Source: an uncultured Subdoligranulum sp. (GTDB lineage: Bacteria > Bacillota > Clostridia > Oscillospirales > Ruminococcaceae). From it: DNA of 36,792 nucleotides. The notes under the pieces are model-generated. The model saw only the letters and a program-made list of their open reading frames with translations. It was not told the DNA's origin and did no database searches. The stretch lies in contig CAJFFY010000023.1 in NCBI GenBank assembly GCA_904374465.1, positions 1-36,792 on the forward strand, read 5' to 3'. The position numbers were made by a program, and so were the translations under genes. Position 1 is the stretch's first letter. Each line of letters starts with the position of its first letter. This document shows, piece after piece, positions 26,002 through 34,248 of the stretch.

Positions 26002-28068
26002 CTGAACCATTTACCATTGTCAGTCCGAGTTGCCATTGAGGCAGACAACCCCAGCATCGTTCGTTGGGAAGAAAAATGTATCCGCTGCGGTATGTGCAAG
26101 GAAGCCTGCACCAACCTGATGGGGGTACACGGAAGCTACACGTTGGAGCAGACAGGCGGCAAAGCACTGTGCATCTACTGCGGCCAGTGCGCCAATGTCT
26201 GCCCGGTGGACAGCATCACCGAGCGGGACGAAACGCCGCAGGTGCAAAAAGCCATTGCCGACCCGGACAAGGTGGTGGTGGTCAGCACTTCCCCCGCCGT
26301 CCGTGCCGCTCTGGGTGAGGAGTTCGGCATGGAGCCGGGCGCCTTTGTAGAGGGCAAAATGGTCGCCCTGCTGCGGGCCCTGGGGGTCGATTATGTGCTG
26401 GACACCAACTTTGCCGCCGACCTGACCATTGTGGAAGAAGCCAGTGAACTGATCCGCCGCATCACCGAGAAGGACCGTCCCCTGCCCCAGTTCACCAGCT
26501 GCTGCCCCGGCTGGGTGCATTTTGCGGAGATCTACGCCCCGGAACTGCTGCCCCATCTGTCCACCGCCAAAAGTCCCATCGGCATGCAGGGCCCTACGGT
26601 GAAAACCTATTTTGCCAAACAGATGGGCCTGGACCCCACACAAATCGTCCATGTTGCCCTGACCCCCTGCACCGCCAAAAAGTTTGAGATCCGGCGGGAA
26701 GAAATGCACGCCGCCGGCGATTACCACGGCGTGGAAGGGATGCGGGACACCGACCAGGTGATCACCACCCGGGAACTGGCCCGGTGGACCAAGGCCGCCG
26801 GCATCGACTGGGATGCCCTGCAGGATTCCGCCTATGATTCTTTGATGGGCAAGGCTTCGGGCACGGGCGTCATCTTTGGCAACACCGGCGGTGTGATGGA
26901 GGCGGCGCTGTGTACCGCCTACGCCTATCTCACCGGTCAGGACGCTCCCCAGCCCCTGCTGCAGCTTCAACCCGTCCGTGGCTATGAAGGCGTACGGGAA
27001 GCCCGGGTGGAAATCGGGGAACTGACGCTGCAGGTGGCTGTGGTGTACGGCACCGCCAACGCCCGCGCTTTCCTGCAGCGGATGAAGGAGAACGGCAAGC
27101 AGTACCACTTTGTGGAAGTCATGGCTTGCCCGGGCGGCTGCATCGGCGGCGGCGGACAGCCCAAAGACCTGATGAAAGACGCCGACGATACCCGCAAGCG
27201 CCGCATTGCCGCCCTGTACCGGCGGGATGAGGCCATGACACTGCGCACCAGCCACGAAAACCCCGAGATCAAAGAAGTGTACGAAGCCTTCTACGGCAAG
27301 CCCCTCAGCCCGCTGGCCGAACAGATGCTTCACACCAGCTATCAGGACCGAAGCGACCTTCTGCATAAAGAAAATACGACTACAGTAAAAGGAGAAACAA
27401 AGCTTATGAAAAAGTGGAAATGCAAAATCTGCGGTTACATTCATGAAGGCGACAGCGCCCCGGAGGCCTGCCCCATCTGCAAGCAGCCTTCTTCCGCCTT
27501 TGAACTGATCGAGGAAGCCCCCGCCAAGGGCACCAACAAATACGCCGGCACCCAGACAGAAAAGAATCTGGAAGCCGCTTTTGCCGGGGAGTCCCAGGCC
27601 CGGAACAAGTACACCTACTTCTCTTCTGTAGCCCAGAACGAAGGCTACGAGCAGATCGCCGCCCTGTTCCTGCAGACCGCGGAAAACGAAAAGGCCCACG
27701 CCAAGCTGTGGTTCGAGGAGCTGCACGGTGTAGGCAGCACTGCCGAAAACCTGCTCCACGCTGCCGAAGGCGAAAACTACGAGTGGACCGACATGTACGA
27801 CAGATTTGCCAAAACCGCCGAGGAAGAGGGCTTCCCGGAACTGGCTGCCAAGTTCCGTCTGGTGGCCGCCATTGAGAAGCGCCACGAGGAACGCTACCGT
27901 GCCCTGCTGCACAATGTGGAGACTGCCCAGGTCTTTGAGAAGAGCGAGGTCAAGGTATGGGAGTGCCGCAACTGCGGCCACATCGTGGTAGGCACCGCCG
28001 CCCCGGAGGTTTGCCCCACCTGCAACTACGCCAAGAGCTTCTTTGAAATCCACAGCGACAACTACTGA
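26002..28068 (+). CDS. [FeFe] hydrogenase fused to rubredoxin-rubrerythrin-rubredoxin
   Basis: One open frame of about 688 residues. Counting from 26002: two 4Fe-4S ferredoxin clusters (C26, C29, C32, C36; C57, C60, C63, C67); H-cluster motifs TSCCPGW (C167, C168), TPCTAKKFE (C223, with T where CpI has Met) and MACPGGCIGGGGQP (C376, C380); a short linker; a rubredoxin-like CKICGYIHEGDSAPEACPIC at about 474; a rubrerythrin four-helix di-iron domain (AFAGESQARNKYTYFSS, AENEKAHAKLWFEEL); and a C-terminal rubredoxin (CRNCGHIVVG, CPTC). Start is uncertain: CTG 26002 gives MNHLPLSVRVAIE and fits AAGGAAG at 25987-25993; GTG 25957 or 25993 are in frame. An internal AAAAGGAG (27387-27394) and ATG 27406 could also give free rubrerythrin. 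Expected role is H2-driven peroxide reduction under PerR control; this is inferred. Confidence 0.9.
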   Translation: MNHLPLSVRVAIEADNPSIVRWEEKCIRCGMCKEACTNLMGVHGSYTLEQTGGKALCIYCGQCANVCPVDSITERDETPQVQKAIADPDKVVVVSTSPAVRAALGEEFGMEPGAFVEGKMVALLRALGVDYVLDTNFAADLTIVEEASELIRRITEKDRPLPQFTSCCPGWVHFAEIYAPELLPHLSTAKSPIGMQGPTVKTYFAKQMGLDPTQIVHVALTPCTAKKFEIRREEMHAAGDYHGVEGMRDTDQVITTRELARWTKAAGIDWDALQDSAYDSLMGKASGTGVIFGNTGGVMEAALCTAYAYLTGQDAPQPLLQLQPVRGYEGVREARVEIGELTLQVAVVYGTANARAFLQRMKENGKQYHFVEVMACPGGCIGGGGQPKDLMKDADDTRKRRIAALYRRDEAMTLRTSHENPEIKEVYEAFYGKPLSPLAEQMLHTSYQDRSDLLHKENTTTVKGETKLMKKWKCKICGYIHEGDSAPEACPICKQPSSAFELIEEAPAKGTNKYAGTQTEKNLEAAFAGESQARNKYTYFSSVAQNEGYEQIAALFLQTAENEKAHAKLWFEELHGVGSTAENLLHAAEGENYEWTDMYDRFAKTAEEEGFPELAAKFRLVAAIEKRHEERYRALLHNVETAQVFEKSEVKVWECRNCGHIVVGTAAPEVCPTCNYAKSFFEIHSDNY
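27387..27408 (+). promoter_or_regulatory. Internal ribosome binding site and start codon at the hydrogenase-rubrerythrin joint
   Basis: AAAAGGAG (27387-27394) lies 11 bases before ATG 27406, the natural start of the rubredoxin-rubrerythrin part. The hydrogenase normally ends near HTSYQDRS, so the 15-20 residue linker is former intergenic DNA with a working ribosome site but no stop codon. Confidence 0.75.
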
Positions 28069-28095
28069 TTCCGGCCGACTTTGGCAATAAGGTAA

Positions 28096-28139
28096 GGAGC
28101 CGGGCTTTCCCGAGAAGGGAGAGCCCGGCTCCTTTTTTT
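28096..28139 (+). terminator. Terminator of the perR-hydrogenase-rubrerythrin operon
   Basis: A 16-bp stem (28096-28111 with 28117-28132) with one G-T pair, 5-base loop, then seven T. Confidence 0.94.
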
Positions 28140-28197
28140 GTTTGCTGCCCTGCGAACCGCCCCCGTATGCCATACCGGCAGCGGCAGCACCAACAGC

Positions 28198-28242
28198 AAG
28201 CGGCACGCCGCCCTTCCGGAATGGAAAGACGGCGTGCCGCTT
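28198..28242. repeat. 13-bp inverted repeat, possible terminator of the phnE-like gene
   Basis: AAGCGGCACGCCG (28198-28210) pairs perfectly with 28230-28242 around a 19-base loop. It lies 41 bases after the stop of the minus-strand permease remnant; the T-tract is weak in both directions. Confidence 0.55.
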
Positions 28243-28282
28243 ATTGGGATAATTGGGAAGAAAAAAGCAAAACGGGTTGAAC

Positions 28283-29011
28283 TTACGGGCGCGGTACGTT
28301 GTTGAGCCGCTCGTTGAGCGCCAGGAGCATCTCCTTGGTGATCTTGTTCTCGGTCATGTTGCCCATAAGGTTGGTCAGGCGCAGGATGGTGAAGCCGCCC
28401 AGCATCTGGGACAGGTCAGCACCGCCGCCCATTCCGGAAGAACCGGCGCCCATGCCCACCATGGCCATCAGCTCACCCATGACGGCACGGCCGCCCTCGG
28501 TGGCAGAGATGTCCTTGATGGTGTCGTTGAGAGAGAAGATGCTCAAGCGGCTGGCGCCGGTAACTTCCAGGGATTCCACCGTTTCCTCCGGGATACTTTC
28601 AAAGCTCTGGGCAAAGGACTTGGTGAAGAAGGCGGTGGTGTGCACGCACAACCCGGCCACACCGGCTTCGGGACCCATGCCCAGGCAGACCAGCATCAGC
28701 AGCACCCACACAGGGGTAGGTATCGCCCGCAGGAAGGTGAAGAAGGATTGGGTGGCCACTGCGAGCACCGGCAGCCGGAACACATTGCGGGCGGCCAGCA
28801 TCCCGAAGAGAATCCCCAACACCAGGCTGTACAGCAGCGAAAGCACCGCGATGGAGACCGTTTCCACCAGAGAGGAAAAGACCAGATCCATGTTGGAAAA
28901 ATCCAGATGGGCCAGATTCCAGAACACCACGCCGATGTCCGGCACGCGGGAGAGCATTTTGCCCCAGTCAATAATTTTACAATGCTCCTTCACATTGTAC
29001 AACCTCTCCAT
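28283..29011 (-). pseudogene. Chimeric remnant: PhnE-like ABC permease truncated in its EAA loop and joined to a glycoside-hydrolase-like tail
   Basis: The N-terminal 157 or so residues (MERLYNVKEH start, LRAIPTPVWVLLMLVCLGMG, then FFTKSFAQSFESIPEETVESLEVTGASRLSIF) match PhnE phosphonate permeases. They stop right after the conserved Gly of the EAA loop that contacts the ATPase, so about 100 residues with the last helices are missing. From SLNDTIKDIS (near 28541) the protein becomes soluble (AVMGELMAMVGMG, FTILRLTNLMGN, then EMLLALNERLNNVPRP) and resembles the C-terminal tail of family 3 glycoside hydrolases of gut Firmicutes. The frame is open across the joint. No phnC or phnD lies nearby. 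Best read as a deletion scar; a functional permease is unlikely. The hydrolase assignment is less certain than the PhnE one. ATG 29011 chosen; GTG 29020 is possible. Confidence 0.65.
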
Positions 29012-29062
29012 TGCGACCACCTATCGTTTCACCATGAGCAAAAATCCTTGACTAAACCGCAG

Positions 29063-30172
29063 TCAGTCCAGAATACCGTGTACGGGGTTGTGCTTCATGG
29101 CCGCACCGCGGACATAACGGGAGGTGATGGGTACCGCCGCGCCGGAATTGCTGCTCTTTTCAAAGCTCTGCATGACTTCCAGCACATGGTAAGTCTGCTT
29201 CCAGTTTTCCCGGGGGTCACGGCCGGTCTGCAGTGCTTTTGCCATATCGGCCAGGCCCAAAGCCCGGGAATTTTCCGCATAGTCGAAGCAAAGGGGAATC
29301 TCCATGGGAGCGCCGCCCTCCTGCCGCAGCAGTCGGACTGGACCGCCGAACCCATTGGGGTCCGGCACGAACAGGGTGCCCTCTGTGCCGTAAATTTCCA
29401 GCCGGGCCTGGCTGGGATAACACACATCAAAGGTAGTGAAGATGGTACCCACCGCGCCGCTTTCAAAGTTCAGGATGCCGGTCACGTAGGTGGGAACCTT
29501 CACATCCACCACCTCGCCGCAGTGGGGCTGACTGGTGATGGTGCGGGTGGGGAAGGAAGCCTTGGTCACCCCCATCACGCTGGAAACGCCGCCCAGCAGG
29601 TTGACCAGCGCCGTGATGTAGTAAGGCCCCATATCCATCATGGGACCACCGCCGTACTGGTAGTAGAACGCCGGGTCCGGGTGCCAGCTTTCGTGACCGC
29701 GGCAGATCATGAACGCCGCCGCGCCGATGGGCGTTCCGATGTATCCATCATCAATGAGTTTGCGGCAGGTCTGGATACCCGCCCCCAGGAAGGTGTCCGG
29801 CGCGCCGCCCAGCATCAGGCCTTTTTCCTGAGCAAGCCGCACCAGCTCCTTGCCCTCTTCCAGAGAAGCCGCCAGCGGCTTTTCGGAATACACATGCTTG
29901 CCCGCCTTCAGCGCTTCCAGCGAAACGCCGTAGTGCTCGTAGGGGCGGGTCAGGTTCAGCACAATGTCGATTTCGGAGTCCGCAAACAGCTCATACATGG
30001 TATCGTACAGCTTGGGAATGTTGTACTTTTTCCGGGCACGCTCTGCCTTTTCCCGTACCAGGTCGCACACTGCCACCAGCTCGATTTCCTTGAAGCATTG
30101 GGTGATATTCTGCAGGTAGATGCCGGAAATATCCCCCACACCCACCATACCGATCTTAACCGTATTGGCCAT
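29063..30172 (-). CDS. Gfo/Idh/MocA-family dehydrogenase
   Basis: A 369-residue NAD(P)-dependent sugar or polyol dehydrogenase. It has an N-terminal Rossmann motif (VKIGMVGVGDISGIYLQN), the family EKPLAASLEEGK motif near residue 95 and a C-terminal alpha/beta substrate domain (GGGPMMDMGPYY). AGGAGGAATTC just upstream fixes MANTVK at 30172; the frame extends to 30247 but lacks a ribosome site there. Downstream of ThuA and a second Gfo/Idh gene on the same strand, so one sugar-oxidation operon. Confidence 0.92.
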   Translation of the reverse strand: MANTVKIGMVGVGDISGIYLQNITQCFKEIELVAVCDLVREKAERARKKYNIPKLYDTMYELFADSEIDIVLNLTRPYEHYGVSLEALKAGKHVYSEKPLAASLEEGKELVRLAQEKGLMLGGAPDTFLGAGIQTCRKLIDDGYIGTPIGAAAFMICRGHESWHPDPAFYYQYGGGPMMDMGPYYITALVNLLGGVSSVMGVTKASFPTRTITSQPHCGEVVDVKVPTYVTGILNFESGAVGTIFTTFDVCYPSQARLEIYGTEGTLFVPDPNGFGGPVRLLRQEGGAPMEIPLCFDYAENSRALGLADMAKALQTGRDPRENWKQTYHVLEVMQSFEKSSNSGAAVPITSRYVRGAAMKHNPVHGILD

Positions 30173-30243
30173 CGTGAATTCCTCCTGATTTTCCTGTATA
30201 TTCGTTTTCCCGTCCCTTTCCGGTGGGCGGGAAATTGCCGGGT

Positions 30244-30966
30244 TCAATACATCTTGGCGGTATTTTCGAACCGTTCGGTGGTCAGTCCGTGTTCCACCGC
30301 ATACTGCTTGCCCTCACCGGCCCAGACCATGCCCCGTTCCATCAGCACCTGGGCGCTGGGGGACTTGTCGAACACATCGTCATGGTGACCCAAAGAGGTA
30401 TAGAACACCCGTCCGTTGCCCCAGAACTTGGTCCACGCCACCGGCATATCCACCGGCTTGTTGGAGATGTGATAATAGGGCACCACCGGGAACCTGGTGG
30501 TGGCCAGTACCTCCACAGCGGGGTCGATATGCAGGTAGTAGTGCTCGCTGCACACCGGGAAATCCTCCAGTCCTTCCACAATGGGGCTGGAACCGTGGCG
30601 GATGTTCACCGTGTACTCGATGCCGTCGCCGCCTGGGTGGCTGACCCACTGACCGCCGGTGATGAACTGCCATTCCGTATCCTGCCGGAAGGAATCGCAC
30701 ATGCCGCCGTGGCAGCCCGCCAGTCCTACACCGGCGCCCACCGCCTTGCAGACATTCTGCACATAGCGATGGTCGATTTCCCCCATAGTCCAGCATGCCA
30801 CGATCAGGTCCAGGTCCATCAGCCGGTCCAGGTCTCCCAGTACATCCAGGGTATCGCTGATGGTGCAGGCATAGCCGTGCTTTTCCAGCAGGCCCGCAAA
30901 ACGTTTGGAGGTCAGCTGAGGTTCATGACCGTCCCAGCCGCCCTGCAGGATCAATGCTTTTTTCAT
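30244..30966 (-). CDS. ThuA-like trehalose-utilisation-type protein
   Basis: A 240-residue glutamine-amidotransferase-like fold protein beginning MKKALILQGGWDGHEPQLTS, with GVGLAGCHGGMCDSF near residue 80 and FWGNGRVFYTSLGHHDDVF near 195, all hallmarks of ThuA. ThuA is part of pathways that oxidise disaccharides or sugars at C3 together with Gfo/Idh dehydrogenases; both neighbours here are of that family. A GGAGTG site is seen just before the ATG. Exact reaction unknown. Confidence 0.9.
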   Translation of the reverse strand: MKKALILQGGWDGHEPQLTSKRFAGLLEKHGYACTISDTLDVLGDLDRLMDLDLIVACWTMGEIDHRYVQNVCKAVGAGVGLAGCHGGMCDSFRQDTEWQFITGGQWVSHPGGDGIEYTVNIRHGSSPIVEGLEDFPVCSEHYYLHIDPAVEVLATTRFPVVPYYHISNKPVDMPVAWTKFWGNGRVFYTSLGHHDDVFDKSPSAQVLMERGMVWAGEGKQYAVEHGLTTERFENTAKMY

Positions 30967-31014
30967 AGTAACACTCCTTTGAATGAAAAATCCGGGATTT
31001 GTCCCCGTTCCGTA

Positions 31015-32073
31015 TCAGATGCGGCAGGCCAGCCCGTGGCTCTGTCTGTCGGATTCAAAAATCAGGTCGATGACCTTCATCACCCGCAGGCACTGTTCCG
31101 GCTGGACGATGAGTTCCGCCCCGTTGTCGATCACATCCACAATGTTTTTGTAGTAGTCGGACCAGTCGGTGGTCACTTCCGGCAGGGCTTCTTCTTTGGT
31201 GGTGTAGGCGGGGCGGGGGGCCATGGTGCGGGTGGGCCCGGCCTCGGTGTAAACGATGTCGTCGTCCCAGGCCATCTCGCCCGCATCCTCCCGCAGCTGC
31301 ACCGTCTTTCCGGCGCAGGACCAGTCCTGCACTACCGCCGTGCCTTTTGTACAACTCACATGCCAGCGGGGCAGGTTCACAAAGCAGTTGGTGGACATTT
31401 CCAACACGGCCGACACGCCGTTCTCAAACCGGACAAACAGCTTGATGTTGTCATCCACCTCTCCTGAAAACACCCGCTGCAGATGCGCGTCCACCGAAAC
31501 CACCGGCGAAGGGATCATATCCATGATTTGGTCCAGTAGATGCACGCCCCAGTCCAGTACCATGCCGCCGCCGTTGACCTTGTAGCCACGCCAGCCGTAC
31601 ATGGCGCCCCGGGACCCCTGCACTCGGCTTTCGATGAAGTAGGGGCTCCCCAGCTTGCCCTCCTCCAGAATCTTGCGGACAATGCGGTAATCCTTGTCCC
31701 ACCGGCGGTTCTGATGCACCGAGAACAGCCGTCCCGTTTCTCGGGAAACGGCGATGATCTCTTCCAGTTCCCCGGCGTTCATGGTCACGGGCTTTTCGCA
31801 AACCACGTTTTTCCCTGCCCGCAGGCAGGCGATGGACAGTTCCTTGTGGAAGTTGTTGGGCACCGCCACGGTCACCAGGTCCACCTCGTCATCCTCCAGA
31901 AGTTCCTCCAGCGAGGAATAGACGTACAGGCCGTCGTCCCGGGCCTTGTCCCGTGCTTCCGGCCGGATATCCCAGATTCCCTTTACCTGGATTTCCGGAA
32001 TTTTTGTCGCCACATTTTGGCAATGCCAGCTACCCATGCCGCCGTATCCAATTACGGCAAGTTTATGTTTCAT
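31015..32073 (-). CDS. Gfo/Idh/MocA-family dehydrogenase (second copy)
   Basis: A 352-residue protein with Rossmann GYGGMGSWHCQNVA at the start, the EKPVTMNAGELEEII motif near residue 95 and GGGMVLDWGVHLLDQ near 170. It differs greatly from the copy at 29063, so they probably act on different intermediates. GGAGGAG sits just before ATG 32073. First gene of the ThuA operon, divergent from the AraC regulator. Confidence 0.92.
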   Translation of the reverse strand: MKHKLAVIGYGGMGSWHCQNVATKIPEIQVKGIWDIRPEARDKARDDGLYVYSSLEELLEDDEVDLVTVAVPNNFHKELSIACLRAGKNVVCEKPVTMNAGELEEIIAVSRETGRLFSVHQNRRWDKDYRIVRKILEEGKLGSPYFIESRVQGSRGAMYGWRGYKVNGGGMVLDWGVHLLDQIMDMIPSPVVSVDAHLQRVFSGEVDDNIKLFVRFENGVSAVLEMSTNCFVNLPRWHVSCTKGTAVVQDWSCAGKTVQLREDAGEMAWDDDIVYTEAGPTRTMAPRPAYTTKEEALPEVTTDWSDYYKNIVDVIDNGAELIVQPEQCLRVMKVIDLIFESDRQSHGLACRI

Positions 32074-32107
32074 CCAAAATCTCCTCCGTTTTTTCGGATT
32101 CTTTTGG

Positions 32108-32136
32108 TTGCATTATACGATACTTTCTGTTAAAAT
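32108..32136. promoter_or_regulatory. Overlapping divergent promoters of the araC-like gene and the Gfo/Idh operon
   Basis: Plus strand: TTGCAT (32108-32113), 17 bases, TAAAAT (32131-32136) toward the AraC gene. Minus strand: TATAAT (32117-32112) toward the dehydrogenases, with no good -35 box, which fits activator dependence. The minus -10 lies on the plus -35, so the two promoters exclude each other. Confidence 0.6.
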
Positions 32137-32201
32137 ACGTGCCATAAATCATTTTCTTATAGCCAAATATTGCGCCGTTTTTAAAGGAGGCGGAAGGGTT
32201 T

Positions 32202-33035
32202 GTGAGTGTCCGGGCATATTATGAGGAACGATACAACACCGGTTCTGAGCTGCAGATCAGCGAAGGGGACTCCATGGTCTTTCCGCCCCATCTGCATAAT
32301 GACCTGGAACTTTTTCTGGTCCGCGACGGCTCCTACCAGATCACGGTGGGGGATACCTGCCGGGAAGTAGGCGAAAATACCCTCGCCGTCATCTTTCCCA
32401 ACACCATCCACGCCTACCAGTGCAAAGTTCCTGGCAGCGGATATATCATCGCCGTCTGTTCTCCCGCCCTGCTGGGGGACGCTCTTTCCCGGTTGACCCG
32501 GTTCCGCCCCGCCTGCCCGTTTCTGCAGGGGCAGGACCTGCATCGGGATATCGTCTACGCCATGCAAGGCCTGTGTGAGCAATCCCGCACCGAGCCGGAC
32601 CGGGAAATCTACCGCGCACTGGTGCGCCTGATTCTGGCACGGTGTTTTTCTCGCATGGAACTGCTCCCCTTGCAGGAACCTTACACCGTGGACCTGACCG
32701 GCAACCTGGTACGCTACCTTTCCTGTAACTTCCAAAAACCCCTTTCGCTGGATACGGTGGCCCGGGAACTAGGGGTCAGCAAGTACCACCTTTCCCATAT
32801 ATTTTCCAGCCGGCTGCACACCAGCTTTTCCGAGTATGTGAACTTTCTGCGCCTGAACCTGGCCCGGGAATTGCTCCTTACCACCGACCAGAGCATTCTG
32901 GAACTGGGGTTGGCCTGCGGTTTTTCCAGCCAGCGTACCTTCAACCGTGTTTTTCAGATTCACATGGGAATGTCGCCCCGCCAATACCGGGAACTCAAAT
33001 CTGTGGCATCACACAGCCCACTGACAATTCCATAA
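32202..33035 (+). CDS. AraC-family regulator with cupin sensor domain
   Basis: A 277-residue regulator: an N-terminal cupin (FPPHLHNDLELFLVRDGSYQ, then FPNTIHAYQCKVPGSG) and a C-terminal double HTH (LDTVARELGVSKYHLSHIFS, ILELGLACGFSSQRTFNRVF, then MSPRQYRE). Starts at GTG 32202 with AAAGGAGG at 32183-32190. Divergent from the Gfo/ThuA operon, so probably its sugar-responsive activator. Ends in ACAATTCCATAA, part of a 13-base repeat seen again at 33079. Confidence 0.93.
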   Translation: MSVRAYYEERYNTGSELQISEGDSMVFPPHLHNDLELFLVRDGSYQITVGDTCREVGENTLAVIFPNTIHAYQCKVPGSGYIIAVCSPALLGDALSRLTRFRPACPFLQGQDLHRDIVYAMQGLCEQSRTEPDREIYRALVRLILARCFSRMELLPLQEPYTVDLTGNLVRYLSCNFQKPLSLDTVARELGVSKYHLSHIFSSRLHTSFSEYVNFLRLNLARELLLTTDQSILELGLACGFSSQRTFNRVFQIHMGMSPRQYRELKSVASHSPLTIP

Positions 33036-33091
33036 ACGCATGCCGATACGAGAAAAGATCACCTTATCCGGCCAATTTACAATTCCATAAA
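33024..33091 (+). repeat. 13-base direct repeat ACAATTCCATAAA flanking the start of the AT-rich patch
   Basis: Copies at 33024-33036 (including the AraC stop) and 33079-33091 (just before the ribosome site of the nitrilase gene), 55 bases apart. It could be a small tandem duplication or an insertion footprint. Confidence 0.55.
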
Positions 33092-33103
33092 AGGAGAAAA
33101 TCT

Positions 33104-33895
33104 ATGAGAGCGGGATTTTTTCAATACGATGTTGCTCATGACCGTCACCTGAATCTTTGCCACCTGAAACGTGTTTTGGAGCAATGTCAATGTGAACTTC
33201 TTGTATTGCCTGAATTATCTCTGTGCGGGTATCTGTTCGAGACCCGACAAAAGCTGTCCTGCTTTGCAGAAAATGTTCCGTTCGGACCTTCCACACAAGA
33301 AATCCTCTCGTTGTCGAATCGGTATGGTTGCACCATCATTTTTGGTCTTGCGGAAAAAGAAGGTACCAGGTTATTCAACACGGCTGTGATTGTAAGTAAA
33401 GGCCGGTACATTGGCAAATACTGGAAAATCCATCTCTCGGATTTTGAGAAGCGTTTATTTGACCGTGGAAAAGAAAATCCAGTATTTACGGTGGATGGAG
33501 TAACCATAGGCATACAGATCTGTTTTGACCTGTGGTTTCCTGAAATTTCCCGGGAGCAAATTCGACAAGGTGCAGACCTATTATGTGTATTGGCAAATTT
33601 TGGTGGAGACACCACCTACCATATTACAAAGACACGCGCCATTGAAAACCTTACACCTCTGATTTTGTGTAACCGGGTCGGGACAGAGTCCATGCCGGAA
33701 ATGGATGCGGCGTTTTTGGGAAAAAGCACGATTGTAGCCCCAAGCGGACAGAGAGTATACACCGCCCCAACAAACACCGAACACGTAGGCGTTTGCGAAA
33801 TTACTGTCCCTTCTCCTAAGTCCAATGTAATTTGCCGCAACTTTGAAAGTGAGATTGCCTTTCATTATCATGTTACGCATCCGCCTCTCCTATAG
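33104..33895 (+). CDS. Nitrilase-family carbon-nitrogen hydrolase
   Basis: A 263-residue CN hydrolase. The Glu-Lys-Cys triad is visible: Glu in LLVLPELSLCGY (near residue 37), Lys in GKYWKIHLSDFEK (near 107) and Cys in IGIQICFDLWFPEISRE (near 138). It hydrolyses an amide or nitrile; relatives include omega-amidase and N-carbamoyl-D-amino-acid or carbamoylputrescine amidases. AAAAGGAG precedes ATG 33104. Base composition is visibly more AT-rich than neighbours, suggesting transfer. The stop overlaps the next start by one base. Substrate unknown. Confidence 0.9.
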   Translation: MRAGFFQYDVAHDRHLNLCHLKRVLEQCQCELLVLPELSLCGYLFETRQKLSCFAENVPFGPSTQEILSLSNRYGCTIIFGLAEKEGTRLFNTAVIVSKGRYIGKYWKIHLSDFEKRLFDRGKENPVFTVDGVTIGIQICFDLWFPEISREQIRQGADLLCVLANFGGDTTYHITKTRAIENLTPLILCNRVGTESMPEMDAAFLGKSTIVAPSGQRVYTAPTNTEHVGVCEITVPSPKSNVICRNFESEIAFHYHVTHPPLL

Positions 33896-34248
33896 TGTTA
33901 TCTGAGTATGTTGCTTCTCTGTACGAGGAGCGGCGACGACACGTCAAGGCATTTATCGAATTTATGAATACCGAATATCCTAAGCTGACCAACAAAATCT
34001 CTTTTTCCCTGCCCATGTGGCTGGTAGGCCAAAAGATGAAGGAGGGCTATGTTGCGATTTCTGCCGCGAAAAATCATTTTTCCATCGAGGAATTTGTGAA
34101 CCGTCTGGCCGAGAGCCTGCCCACCTGCAAAAAAGGAAAGCGGTGCATCAACATCAAATACGGCGATGAACCGTCCCTTCACAGGGTCGAAGAAAGTATC
34201 CATAATTTTTTGAAGTTGTATCATTTTGAAGCGCGCGCCTCACTATGA
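33895..34248 (+). CDS. DUF1801 (YdhG-like) protein
   Basis: A 117-residue protein with the DUF1801 pattern: YEERRRHVKAFIEFMNTEYP, the beta strands SFSLPMWLVGQKMKEGYVAI, and KKGKRCINIKYGDE near residue 80. Function unknown; related folds bind iron or act as chaperones. GTG 33895 overlaps the nitrilase stop by one base and its own stop overlaps ATG 34245 by four bases, so three genes are chained. Shares the AT-rich composition of the patch. Confidence 0.75.
   Translation: MLSEYVASLYEERRRHVKAFIEFMNTEYPKLTNKISFSLPMWLVGQKMKEGYVAISAAKNHFSIEEFVNRLAESLPTCKKGKRCINIKYGDEPSLHRVEESIHNFLKLYHFEARASL

Noticed and set aside
26020..28206. A 728-residue minus-strand frame opposite the hydrogenase-rubrerythrin gene
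   Set aside because: Shadow of a gene with unmistakable cofactor motifs; no start signal and no domain.
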